A DNA stretch of 64,000 nucleotides, taken from NCBI GenBank assembly GCA_902791475.1, contig CADAWC010000004.1:56081-120080 (forward strand), read 5' to 3'. A program made the position numbers and the translations under genes. This DNA is from Fibrobacter succinogenes (lineage in GTDB: Bacteria > Fibrobacterota > Fibrobacteria > Fibrobacterales > Fibrobacteraceae). Each line of letters opens with the position of its first letter. The stretch's first letter is position 1. Positions 1 to 6,804 of the stretch are shown piece by piece. A model generated the notes under the pieces. The model did not search any database, was not told where the DNA came from, and saw only the letters and a list, made by a program, of their open reading frames with translations.

Positions 1-138
1 AGTGCAAAGTTGCGGTTGCGTGAAGAATTGAATTTGCTTGGTCGGACTATTGATACGATATACCCTGATTGGGATGGCGTATCGGATTTCTTCGCTAGAT
101 TCTACGACAAGTCTCCCGAAGAATACTATCAATCGTAA
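1..138 (+). CDS. C-terminal end of an unidentified protein (partial)
   Basis: An open frame runs in from the left edge and stops with TAA at 136-138, giving 45 residues. The tail is charged and aromatic-rich and ends DKSPEEYYQS. A compact stem-loop terminator follows directly, which supports this as the true 3' end of a gene. No family motif can be read in so short a stretch, so no function is assigned. Confidence 0.6.
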   Translation, partial: SAKLRLREELNLLGRTIDTIYPDWDGVSDFFARFYDKSPEEYYQS

Positions 139-148
139 ATAAAAAATG

Positions 149-174
149 CGCCACCTTAATGGTGGCGTTTATGC
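149..174 (+). terminator. Rho-independent terminator
   Basis: A perfect 7-bp stem (CGCCACC, 149-155, with GGTGGCG, 161-167) closes a 5-nt loop and is followed by a T-rich run. An A-tract before the stem could let it also serve the brnA gene arriving on the minus strand. Confidence 0.75.
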
Positions 175-176
175 TT

Positions 177-410
177 TTAGGCGACTTGCTTTTTTCGAGG
201 AGATTTTGGGATGAATTTGGGTTCCATTTTTTCGGCTTTCGCTTGAGCAAGGAACATATTGATTAGTACTTGATAGGGTATGTCAGTCTTCTCGGAAAGA
301 GTCTTGAAATAAGCGATAACCGATTCGCTGATATTGATGCAAATCGTCTTTTTGAGTTTTTTTGCGTATGGATTTTTAACCGCATTGCTGAAATCGTAGT
401 TCTTTTTCAT
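177..410 (-). CDS. brnA: BrnA/CopG-like antitoxin
   Basis: Product of 77 aa resembling BrnA-type ribbon-helix-helix antitoxins. It has a basic N-terminus, a short strand around LKKTICINIS (about residues 19-28), then helices with the characteristic stretch IPYQVLINMFL (about 44-54). In this family the antitoxin neutralises the BrnT RNase and represses its own operon. The start codon overlaps the brnT stop by 4 bp (ATGA), and a strong GGAGG ribosome site lies inside the end of brnT, which indicates translational coupling with the antitoxin made second. It could also be called a generic CopG-family antitoxin; the partnership with brnT makes BrnA the best label. Confidence 0.8.
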   Translation of the reverse strand: MKKNYDFSNAVKNPYAKKLKKTICINISESVIAYFKTLSEKTDIPYQVLINMFLAQAKAEKMEPKFIPKSPRKKQVA

Positions 411-700
411 AGGGACCTCCTTTTCCAGTATTGTTCAGATTCCTTTTTGTTTGCCTTTCGAGATGAGATGATGCGAATGACTTCGTCGTTTTCGTCTCCG
501 CGTTCACAGTAGCAAACCAAGAGCGTTCTCATAGATGTTGATTCGCCCAATAATATAAAACGATCCTCTTCATCTGAGTGTTTTTCGTCTGCTATTAAAA
601 GAGCTTCTTCGTCGTAGAATACAGTTTGGGCTTCTTCAAAAGTTACCTTGTGCTTGGCAAAATTGATTTTAGCCTTGTTTTCATCCCATTCGAATATCAT
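407..700 (-). CDS. brnT: BrnT-family toxin (type II toxin-antitoxin ribonuclease)
   Basis: A 97-aa protein beginning MIFEWDENKAKINFAKHKVTF, with the BrnT pattern: an FEWDxxKA.xNxxKH.VsFeeA N-terminus, a central D-E-R-F-I-L-L-G strand and a C-terminal IIRIISSRKANKKE motif. BrnT toxins are RelE-fold ribonucleases held inactive by BrnA. The frame is open for 25 codons upstream, but the start at 700 is chosen because it matches the family N-terminus and because a promoter predicts transcription starting almost exactly there. No ribosome site precedes this ATG, so the message may be leaderless. It overlaps the downstream antitoxin by 4 bp. Confidence 0.85.
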   Translation of the reverse strand: MIFEWDENKAKINFAKHKVTFEEAQTVFYDEEALLIADEKHSDEEDRFILLGESTSMRTLLVCYCERGDENDEVIRIISSRKANKKESEQYWKRRSL

Positions 701-735
701 ATATATAATATATATACAATAGCTATAAAAGTCAA
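700..735 (-). promoter_or_regulatory. brnTA promoter and AT palindrome
   Basis: On the minus strand TTGACT (plus 730-735) is separated by exactly 17 nt from TATATT (plus 707-712). About seven more bases reach the brnT ATG, so the predicted +1 is at or beside the start codon. The segment 701-716 is an alternating AT near-palindrome covering the -10 box, a plausible operator for BrnA autorepression. The boxes are seen; the repression is inferred. Confidence 0.6.
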
Positions 736-784
736 TAGCTTGTCGAGGTGGTGGTAATGGATTTTGAATATTCAAAAATAAGAA

Positions 785-810
785 AAGGCAGCCGTATTCA
801 CGGCCGCCTT
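785..810 (-). terminator. Terminator of the GH26 gene
   Basis: A 9-bp stem with one mismatch (GGCAGCCGT / ACGGCCGCC) and a 4-nt loop lies 30 nt beyond the mannanase stop. Reading leftward it ends in a T-rich run (CCTTTTCTTATT). Confidence 0.65.
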
Positions 811-837
811 TAGGTATTTGGCTTTTTGTGTTATAGT

Positions 838-3153
838 CTACTTGATGAGAACCTTCTGGGTGGCGTTGAAGCCTGCGCCCTTGACGCGGATGATGTACTG
901 ACCCTTGTTGAGGTTCTGGAGGCTGAACGTGTGGCTGCCTGCGCTGAGGTTTCCGCGGTGGAGTGTAGCGATGCGCTTGCCGATCATGTTGAACACGTCG
1001 ATGCTTGCGAAACCGGAAACGTTTGCGGTAAGCGAGAGGTTTCCGTTCTTGACGCTCATGCCTGCCTTCTTTGCGGCGGTAATCGGCTTAAGTGCGGAAG
1101 GCGTTACCGGCGTACCGTCCTTGTTATAGAGCTCGATACTTGCGATGTGGCCTTTGCTCTGGTCTGCGGCGGTGAAGAGTTCAGTCTTCTTGTTGAATCC
1201 GTTAATGATGATGCCGTTGTCCGTGACCATGTTGTCGAAGAGGACGGTGCCTTCGAAACCGTTTGCGCCTGCCAAGATGAAGGTGACGGAGAAGAGGTTG
1301 TCGAGGTCCATCGGATGTTCAACGCCTGCGTCATCGGTGTACGTTTCGATGGCGAATTCGCAAGTGGATTTTGCACCGTCGTTGAGCCAGCAACCATCAG
1401 ACGGGGACTGTTCCCAGGTCCAAGCCTTGTCCTTGGAACCGTCGCGGACGAATGCCATGCCGATCCAGATGCCGTTCATTTCGCCACCGGAACCCTTGTT
1501 TTCAATCGTGACGGCGATACTCTTTGCACCGGTCAAGTTCGGAACCTTCTTGAATTCGATATTTGCGCCGCTATCGTTGATGGCCTTGTAGGTCACGCCC
1601 ATGAGAAGGTCTACGTTTTCAGAATTTGCCTTGGCTGTATCTGCACCGAACTTGGCGTTCTGCGTAGAAGTCGGGCAGGCGTTAGTTGCTGCGGCTGCTT
1701 CGTTGTAGTTGTCCCAACCTGGCATTTCGTCGAGGGTGATGATGCGTTCGTCAGCGAGATTCTTCTGCCATACGCTTGCTGCGGTCTGGCTTACAAAACC
1801 TCCGGACCAGGATTCGTACCACGGCATCCACCAGCTCCAGGTTGCGCCATCCTCGTACATCTTGTCGACGTCAGGAATCGGGCCGTTTTCGCTGAGGGTG
1901 ATAATCTTGTTGGTGCCAGCCTTGTTCGTGAGGTCGATGAATGCGGAGCTGTTGCTCTGGTGATCGTTAGCGGCGTTGTAAATGTCGACGCTCAAAATAT
2001 CATAGTAGGTTTCGCCCGGAGTCCAGGACATTGTAGCGGCGTCCTTCGGGTTGAAGTCCCAAATGAGGTTATTTACGCCGTTTGTGAAGACCATGCGTTC
2101 GTAGAGCAATTGGTAGAGGGCCGCGAACTGCTTGCCTGTGTGGGTGCTCCACCAGAACCAATTACCACCGGATTCATGGAGCGGACGGAAGATTGCGGCA
2201 ACGCCTTCTTTCTGGAGGTCAAGGAAAATCTTGGAAACGAGGTCAATATCTGCGACGATGGCCTTGTAAGCAGTGGAGAGCGTGTCCCAGGTGGTTGTGC
2301 CTGTGACAAATGCTTCGGTGAAGTCGAATTCGGTATAGGTGTCGTGTGCGCCCTTGACGTAGAATTCCACTTCGTCACCCGGACGCCAGTGCCATGTGAA
2401 TGCCGGAATGCCGCCCTTCTTCCAGGTGCTCTTGGCGATGTCGATGGCCTTTTCGGTGTATTCCTGGAACCAGCCGTCGTTCTTGTTTGCGCCGGTGGCG
2501 TTCATGAGGTCGGTTCCGATGAGTGCCGGGTACTTGCCGCCAGCCTTGAATACGGCCTGGACGTCTTCGTGCTGGGAGAAGTCGCCCTTGGTGTAGGCAT
2601 CCATGTTGCCGGTCATCACGCCAGAAATGGTCTTCTTGCCAAAGTTATTGACGAGGAAGTTGTAGAGCTTGATGGCGGACGGGGTTGCCGTTTTTGTGAT
2701 TGGAGTGTTGCAGAGGTTGAATGCCTTGGCTTCGTATCCCTTGACTTCTATGTAGTCGAGGTCGATCCAGCCCCAGCTATTGGTGATGGCGATGGTGTTC
2801 TCACCGGCTGCGAGGTTCATGACCGTTTCAACGTCGGCAAATTTGCCCTTGTCGGTCACGTCGAATGTCACCGCAGAGGAGGCTCCGCCAACTTCGACGT
2901 TGTTAATCTTGGATCCACCATAATTGTTCATGTAGTGGAGAACGATGGTGTATTTGCCTGCTTTCTCGACGGTCACCTTGGAAAAAGTGATGTCACCGCC
3001 GTTCATCTTGACGTATTTGCCGCCAGAAGCTGCGGTGTTTGTGGCGACAGCTGCGTCTTTTGTAAGTGTAGCGTCTTCCGCTTCATACGGGGCCGCAAAG
3101 ACGGAATAGGCTGCGGACAGTCCGAAAGCGAGGAATACTTTTTTGAAATCCAT
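838..3153 (-). CDS. Secreted modular GH26 beta-mannanase with CBM35-like module
   Basis: A 771-aa exported enzyme. Residues 1-21 form a signal peptide ending SVFA-AP. About 22-140 is a CBM35-type beta-sandwich (starts YEAEDATL, ends WIDLDYIEV). About 145-490 is a GH26 catalytic domain: GVMTGNMDAYTK, the acid/base region FRPLHESGGNWFWW and the nucleophile region LSENGPIPD. About 510-660 is a second beta-sandwich, probably carbohydrate-binding. The last ~70 residues (SLTANVSGFASIDVFNMIGK ... GQYIIRVKG) resemble a type IX secretion C-terminal sorting module. GH26 enzymes of this kind cleave beta-1,4-mannan. The ATG at 3153 is preferred to a GTG two codons upstream because AAGGAG sits 5 nt before the ATG but abuts the GTG. 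Confidence 0.9.
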   Translation of the reverse strand: MDFKKVFLAFGLSAAYSVFAAPYEAEDATLTKDAAVATNTAASGGKYVKMNGGDITFSKVTVEKAGKYTIVLHYMNNYGGSKINNVEVGGASSAVTFDVTDKGKFADVETVMNLAAGENTIAITNSWGWIDLDYIEVKGYEAKAFNLCNTPITKTATPSAIKLYNFLVNNFGKKTISGVMTGNMDAYTKGDFSQHEDVQAVFKAGGKYPALIGTDLMNATGANKNDGWFQEYTEKAIDIAKSTWKKGGIPAFTWHWRPGDEVEFYVKGAHDTYTEFDFTEAFVTGTTTWDTLSTAYKAIVADIDLVSKIFLDLQKEGVAAIFRPLHESGGNWFWWSTHTGKQFAALYQLLYERMVFTNGVNNLIWDFNPKDAATMSWTPGETYYDILSVDIYNAANDHQSNSSAFIDLTNKAGTNKIITLSENGPIPDVDKMYEDGATWSWWMPWYESWSGGFVSQTAASVWQKNLADERIITLDEMPGWDNYNEAAAATNACPTSTQNAKFGADTAKANSENVDLLMGVTYKAINDSGANIEFKKVPNLTGAKSIAVTIENKGSGGEMNGIWIGMAFVRDGSKDKAWTWEQSPSDGCWLNDGAKSTCEFAIETYTDDAGVEHPMDLDNLFSVTFILAGANGFEGTVLFDNMVTDNGIIINGFNKKTELFTAADQSKGHIASIELYNKDGTPVTPSALKPITAAKKAGMSVKNGNLSLTANVSGFASIDVFNMIGKRIATLHRGNLSAGSHTFSLQNLNKGQYIIRVKGAGFNATQKVLIK

Positions 3154-3189
3154 GTTCACTCCTTAAATTCTATGTTCTCAAAATATAAT

Positions 3190-3221
3190 GAAAAAATCGA
3201 AAATGCAATAGCATTTTCGAT
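3190..3221 (-). terminator. Terminator of the aldose epimerase gene
   Basis: A perfect 11-bp inverted repeat (ATCGAAAATGC, 3196-3206, and GCATTTTCGAT, 3211-3221) with a 4-nt loop lies between the epimerase stop and the GH26 start. Reading leftward it is followed by TTTTTTC. It separates the two genes transcriptionally. Confidence 0.7.
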
Positions 3222-3274
3222 TGAAAGGAAAAAATATGTTTACAGGCACTTTTTAAATGCCAAATTAGCCTTTT

Positions 3275-4273
3275 TTAGCACTTTTGGAACTTTGCCCCAA
3301 AAATGAATGTACGGCTTTCGCCTGGCTTAATCACAATTAAATCGCGGTGGTGGTTTAAAGTATCGGGCTCTGCGGTCATTGGTTCGATTGCGATGCTCAT
3401 GCGGTCAGGCGGTGTGTAAATTTGGATGGCGTTGTATTGTTCGTTGCCCGCTTTTTGCCAAATTTGGAGCGATTTGGCATCACTTTTCAGTTCTACAATC
3501 GCTAAAATGTTCTCAAAATTTTTCTTGTTTTTGCTTACAAAGGTGTTTTCACCCTGATTCAGGCAGAAACAGTCGTTGATGAACTCGTCGTTGATGAGCC
3601 TGCCGCCCACGAAACGGGTATCCGGCTTGAATTCGCCTGTCGGGATGTCTGCCTTGTCGAGAATCGCGAGGTTTGATTCCGGGAGAGTCATTTGGAGACC
3701 GTTGATCTTTTCTCCGAGCGTGTAATAGGGGTGCCAGCCTTCGGAATAGGGGAGATCGCCCTTGCCGATGTTCGTGACGGTCGATTCGATGGTGTAGCTT
3801 TCGCCTGTGAACGTAACCTTGTTCACGGCACGGAAGGGGAACGGGAATCCTGTAAATGCACCCGGCCAGTCGATTCCGAGTGTTGCGACGCATTTTTCGC
3901 TATCGCTTTCGAAGCTCAGGAGGTTCCATTCCTTGTTCTGCAAAAAGCCGTGGAGGGCGTGCGGTGCCCAGCTCACATTGTTGACGAGCTGGTAATCGTT
4001 GCCGTTCCAGTTGAATTTGGCGTAGGCTACGCGTCCCGGGAACGGGGTAAGTCTGCAACCTGCGTTTGTGTCGGGGCCCATCTTGAAAATGTCGTCGCCT
4101 TCGCGGTAGCCGAAAAGGAGGTCCTGGAGCTTGCCGTTATTGTCGGGGATGCGCCAAGCGTTGAGTCCAGCGCCGTATCCGCTCAAAATTTCAAATTCAG
4201 CGCCGTCGTCACGCTGCAAAACAAAGCACTGCACAGTGCCCAAAGGACGGGAAATAAGTTTGAAGTTGCTCAT
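3275..4273 (-). CDS. Aldose 1-epimerase (mutarotase) family protein
   Basis: A 332-aa cytoplasmic protein of the galactose mutarotase fold. Diagnostic features are the N-terminal GYGAGLNAWRIPD, NAGCRLTPFPGRV, the PHALHGFL histidine motif (about residue 103), EGWHPYYTL with the second histidine, and a late SIAIEPMT segment carrying the probable catalytic glutamate. The family interconverts alpha and beta anomers of hexoses. Length fits the family. It lies upstream of the mannanase on the same strand but behind its own terminator, so the two share a theme (sugar use) rather than certainly a transcript. Exact sugar specificity cannot be read. Confidence 0.85.
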   Translation of the reverse strand: MSNFKLISRPLGTVQCFVLQRDDGAEFEILSGYGAGLNAWRIPDNNGKLQDLLFGYREGDDIFKMGPDTNAGCRLTPFPGRVAYAKFNWNGNDYQLVNNVSWAPHALHGFLQNKEWNLLSFESDSEKCVATLGIDWPGAFTGFPFPFRAVNKVTFTGESYTIESTVTNIGKGDLPYSEGWHPYYTLGEKINGLQMTLPESNLAILDKADIPTGEFKPDTRFVGGRLINDEFINDCFCLNQGENTFVSKNKKNFENILAIVELKSDAKSLQIWQKAGNEQYNAIQIYTPPDRMSIAIEPMTAEPDTLNHHRDLIVIKPGESRTFIFGAKFQKC

Positions 4274-4445
4274 ATCGTAGTTGCTAGTTAATAGTTATTA
4301 GTTGTTAGAGAATTTAGTAATTAGATGAGAGACCGCTCGCAGGCTCGCTACAGACGAGAGACGAAAGAATGTGGGTGAGGGAGCGATTATTATCTAACGA
4401 CCAAAGACTAATGACCAATGACTAACTGCTAATTACTATCTTTTT
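4274..4445 (+). repeat. Intergenic low-complexity repeat mosaic
   Basis: No gene is visible between the divergent epimerase and mnmE genes. The stretch is a mosaic of short repeats: a TTAGTTATTAG-like tract (about 4280-4325), a GCTCGCTACAGACGAGAGAC element (4343-4368), and a CTAATGACCAATGACTAAC tract (4395-4440). The same modules recur near 17.75, 29.1, 39.5, 56.3, 58.75 and 59.7 kb. Promoters for the flanking genes must lie here but none is obvious. Confidence 0.6.
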
Positions 4446-4449
4446 CTTC

Positions 4450-5844
4450 ATGGATTCTCAGACGATTGTTGCTCCGATGACGCCTGCGGGCGTGAGTGCC
4501 GTTGCCGCTATCCGCGTGAGTGGCTCGAAGGTGCGCGAAGTGGTGCGCCTCTTGTTCGGCGAATCGGCAATCAAGAATTTGAAGCCTCGCGAAGCAAAGC
4601 TTGCGACCGCTAGGGATTACCGTACAATGGTCGGTGAAGACCGCGCGACAGCTCTTGTCATCGATAGCCTCCTCTACATCTTTTTTGAATGTCCGAATTC
4701 CTATACCGGCGAAGACGTGCTGGAACTTTACCCGCACGGGAACCCGATTATCGTTCGTGAACTGATTCAGGTCATTAAAAGTGTTGATGGCGTGCGCTTG
4801 GCAGAACCTGGCGAATACACGCGCCGTGCTTTCTTGAACGGTCGCATGGACTTGGTGCAGGCAGAATCTGTCGCCGATGTGATCCACAGCGCTAACCGTG
4901 ATGAACTCAAGAACGCCCATCGCTTGCTCGGCGGTGCGCTCTCGAAAAAAGTCAAGACGCTCACGGAACAGGTCATGGATATCTCGGCTCGCCTCGAATT
5001 GGATGTCGATTTCTCCGAAGAAGAAGCCGACCCGGATTATGCGACCTGGGGCGTGAAAATTTCTGCGATTCGAGAAAGCGTAGAATCCATTTTGAAAAGT
5101 TTTAAGGGCAAGGCGGCGGTCAGCCGTTTGCCGCTTGCTGTTTTGTACGGCGCTCCAAATGCGGGCAAGTCGAGCCTCGTGAATGCGCTCCTCGGCGAAG
5201 ACCGTATTCTCGTGAGCAACATCCCTGGCACGACCCGCGACTTTGTCGAAGTCCGCTTGTTTTTAGATGGTGGCGAAATCCGCCTTGTCGATACAGCCGG
5301 TATCGCGGACAAGGCAACCGACGCTCTCGATGCACTCAGCATGGAAAAAAGCCGTGAAATCCTCGCCGAAGCGGACATGAAGATTCTGGTCCTCGACGGA
5401 TCGGACATGTGCGGCGCATCTTGTCATCCTGAGCGAAACGAAGTGGAGTCGAAGGATCTCCACCCGGATTTTGTCGTCATTTCGAAGAGTGATTTATTAG
5501 ACGAAAGACGAGAGACGAGAGACGAAAGAGGCGAGAGCATTCGCATTTCCTCCAAAACTGGTGAGGGGCTCGCGGATCTCAAGTGCGCCATGAACGCCGC
5601 CCTTTTTAAGAAAACTGAAAATTCCGAAGACCTCTGGATTACGAGCGAGCGCGAAAAGACCTGCCTCGAAGAAGCTCTTGCTGGCATCGACCGTGCGCTG
5701 AACCTTATCCGCACGAATCCGGCGGTGGAACTTTTGGCTTTCGAAATGCAACTGGTGCGCCGTTCGCTCCAGAGCATAACGGGCGAAATCTCGTCCGAAG
5801 ACGTTTTACAACAAATATTTGCGGGGTTCTGCATTGGGAAATAG
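4450..5844 (+). CDS. mnmE: tRNA modification GTPase MnmE
   Basis: A 464-aa MnmE. With MnmG it forms the 5-carboxymethylaminomethyl group on wobble uridine 34 of certain tRNAs. The N-terminal folate-binding domain has YTGEDVLELYPHGN and YTRRAFLNGRMDL. The G domain has GAPNAGKSS (G1), GTTRD (G2), DTAG (G3) and SKSD (G4, residues 345-348, Ser in place of the usual Asn). The C-terminus is the invariant FCIGK. Two segments are foreign to the family: residues 325-338 (CHPERNEVESKDLH) and 351-360 (DERRETRDER). At DNA level they are copies of dispersed intergenic repeats. No clear ribosome site precedes the ATG. The 3' end overlaps the following permease gene. Confidence 0.95.
   Translation: MDSQTIVAPMTPAGVSAVAAIRVSGSKVREVVRLLFGESAIKNLKPREAKLATARDYRTMVGEDRATALVIDSLLYIFFECPNSYTGEDVLELYPHGNPIIVRELIQVIKSVDGVRLAEPGEYTRRAFLNGRMDLVQAESVADVIHSANRDELKNAHRLLGGALSKKVKTLTEQVMDISARLELDVDFSEEEADPDYATWGVKISAIRESVESILKSFKGKAAVSRLPLAVLYGAPNAGKSSLVNALLGEDRILVSNIPGTTRDFVEVRLFLDGGEIRLVDTAGIADKATDALDALSMEKSREILAEADMKILVLDGSDMCGASCHPERNEVESKDLHPDFVVISKSDLLDERRETRDERGESIRISSKTGEGLADLKCAMNAALFKKTENSEDLWITSEREKTCLEEALAGIDRALNLIRTNPAVELLAFEMQLVRRSLQSITGEISSEDVLQQIFAGFCIGK
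5419..5462 (+). repeat. Dispersed GTCATCCTGAGCG-type repeat inside mnmE
   Basis: This stretch reads TTGTCATCCTGAGCGAAACG and continues with GAAGTGGAGTCGAAGGATCT. It is a repeat type normally found between genes. Here it is read in frame as C-H-P-E-R-N-E-V-E-S-K-D-L between G3 and G4 of MnmE. Confidence 0.75.
5500..5528 (+). repeat. GACGAGA-type tandem repeat inside mnmE
   Basis: Four near-copies of a GACGAAA/GACGAGA 7-mer read in frame as DERRETRDER, immediately after the G4 motif. The same tract occurs between genes at 4353-4368, 39480-39497, 56328-56354 and, inverted, near 58740 and 59750. Confidence 0.75.
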
Positions 5845-6688
5845 TTACGTTGGTCTCGTCCTTGCCGTCTTTGCGTTCGGCACTTACATGGTCCCTCTCA
5901 AGGCTTGGTCCAAGTTTTCGTCATGGGCATACCTCTCTTGCATGGCCTTGGGCATGTTCATCGGCCAGCTTTGCATTTCGTTTGCGACGGACTCGTTCTG
6001 CTTCTTGCCGGTCGGTATCCTTTGCGGATTCCTTTGGGTTTGCGCAGGCGCGTTCTGCTTCTGGGCGGTCAAGGCTGAACAGGACTTGACTGGTGCTGGT
6101 GTGCGCTCAATGGGCGTGAGTATCCTTGCCTCGTTTGTGACGGGCGTGCTCATTTTCTCGGAATCGACCCTGCTTTATTTCTCGATCCCGGCAATCCTTC
6201 TTTTGCTTTTTGGCCTAAGTAGGCTTGCTCCTCCTCAGGGCAATGTCTTTAGAAATTGGCGCTCGCTTTTGGGCGGTCTCATCTTTGGGCTGTTCCTTAT
6301 CCCGTACAAGTTTGCCGAAGTCCCCATACTCGAATTCATGGGCTCGTTTGCCTTGGGCATTTTTGTATCCGCTGAACTTTTGGTTGCAATTTTGAGTATA
6401 AAGCGCCGTGCTCTTTTTGAATATGGCCTTGCGCCGTCTGTGACGTCTATGTTTATGGGTGTCCTCTGGGTCATTGGGCAACATGGCTGCTTCTGGGCCA
6501 TCGATTCGAACGGTGCGCTTGGCTATGCCGTTGGCTATCCGCTTACGCAGTTAAACCTTTTGGTGAACTTGCTTTGGGGGGTGGTTGTTTTCCACGAGTA
6601 CCCGACAAAACCGGAGCGAATTAAGCTTGCCATTGCGGTTTCTGTCATTATTTGCGGTGGCGCCTTGCTTGCATTGTCAAAAATGTAA
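5834..6688 (+). CDS. GRP/DMT-type sugar permease-like membrane protein
   Basis: About 284 aa, almost entirely hydrophobic, with roughly ten membrane helices as expected for the drug/metabolite transporter superfamily. The N-terminus GLVLAVFAFGTYMVPLKAW and the C-terminal HGCFWAIDSNGALGYAVGYPL, followed by NLLWGVVVFHEY, resemble the glucose/ribose porter (GRP, TMEM144-like) branch. A role in sugar uptake is inferred from that resemblance; substrate is unknown. The frame is open from a TTG at 5819. The TTG at 5834 is preferred because GGGG sits 7 nt upstream and the first helix then begins after a short head. It overlaps mnmE by 11 bp, suggesting co-transcription. Confidence 0.75.
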   Translation: MGNSYVGLVLAVFAFGTYMVPLKAWSKFSSWAYLSCMALGMFIGQLCISFATDSFCFLPVGILCGFLWVCAGAFCFWAVKAEQDLTGAGVRSMGVSILASFVTGVLIFSESTLLYFSIPAILLLLFGLSRLAPPQGNVFRNWRSLLGGLIFGLFLIPYKFAEVPILEFMGSFALGIFVSAELLVAILSIKRRALFEYGLAPSVTSMFMGVLWVIGQHGCFWAIDSNGALGYAVGYPLTQLNLLVNLLWGVVVFHEYPTKPERIKLAIAVSVIICGGALLALSKM

Positions 6689-6804
6689 GAGACTGTAACT
6701 TTTTGTAGCGGTTTTTGGCTGTTGTTGGCGTTCTGTCAACGAAAAACGTGTAAAAAACATCTTGCTTTTTTGCAATTCCCTCATTCATTGTATATGTTTA
6801 TGGT

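Noticed and set aside
826..3306. 826-aa open frame on the plus strand, opposite the GH26 gene
   Set aside because: It is the antisense shadow of a high-bias gene: the product is Cys/Val/Asp-rich with no domain, and it runs across the GH26 promoter and terminator.
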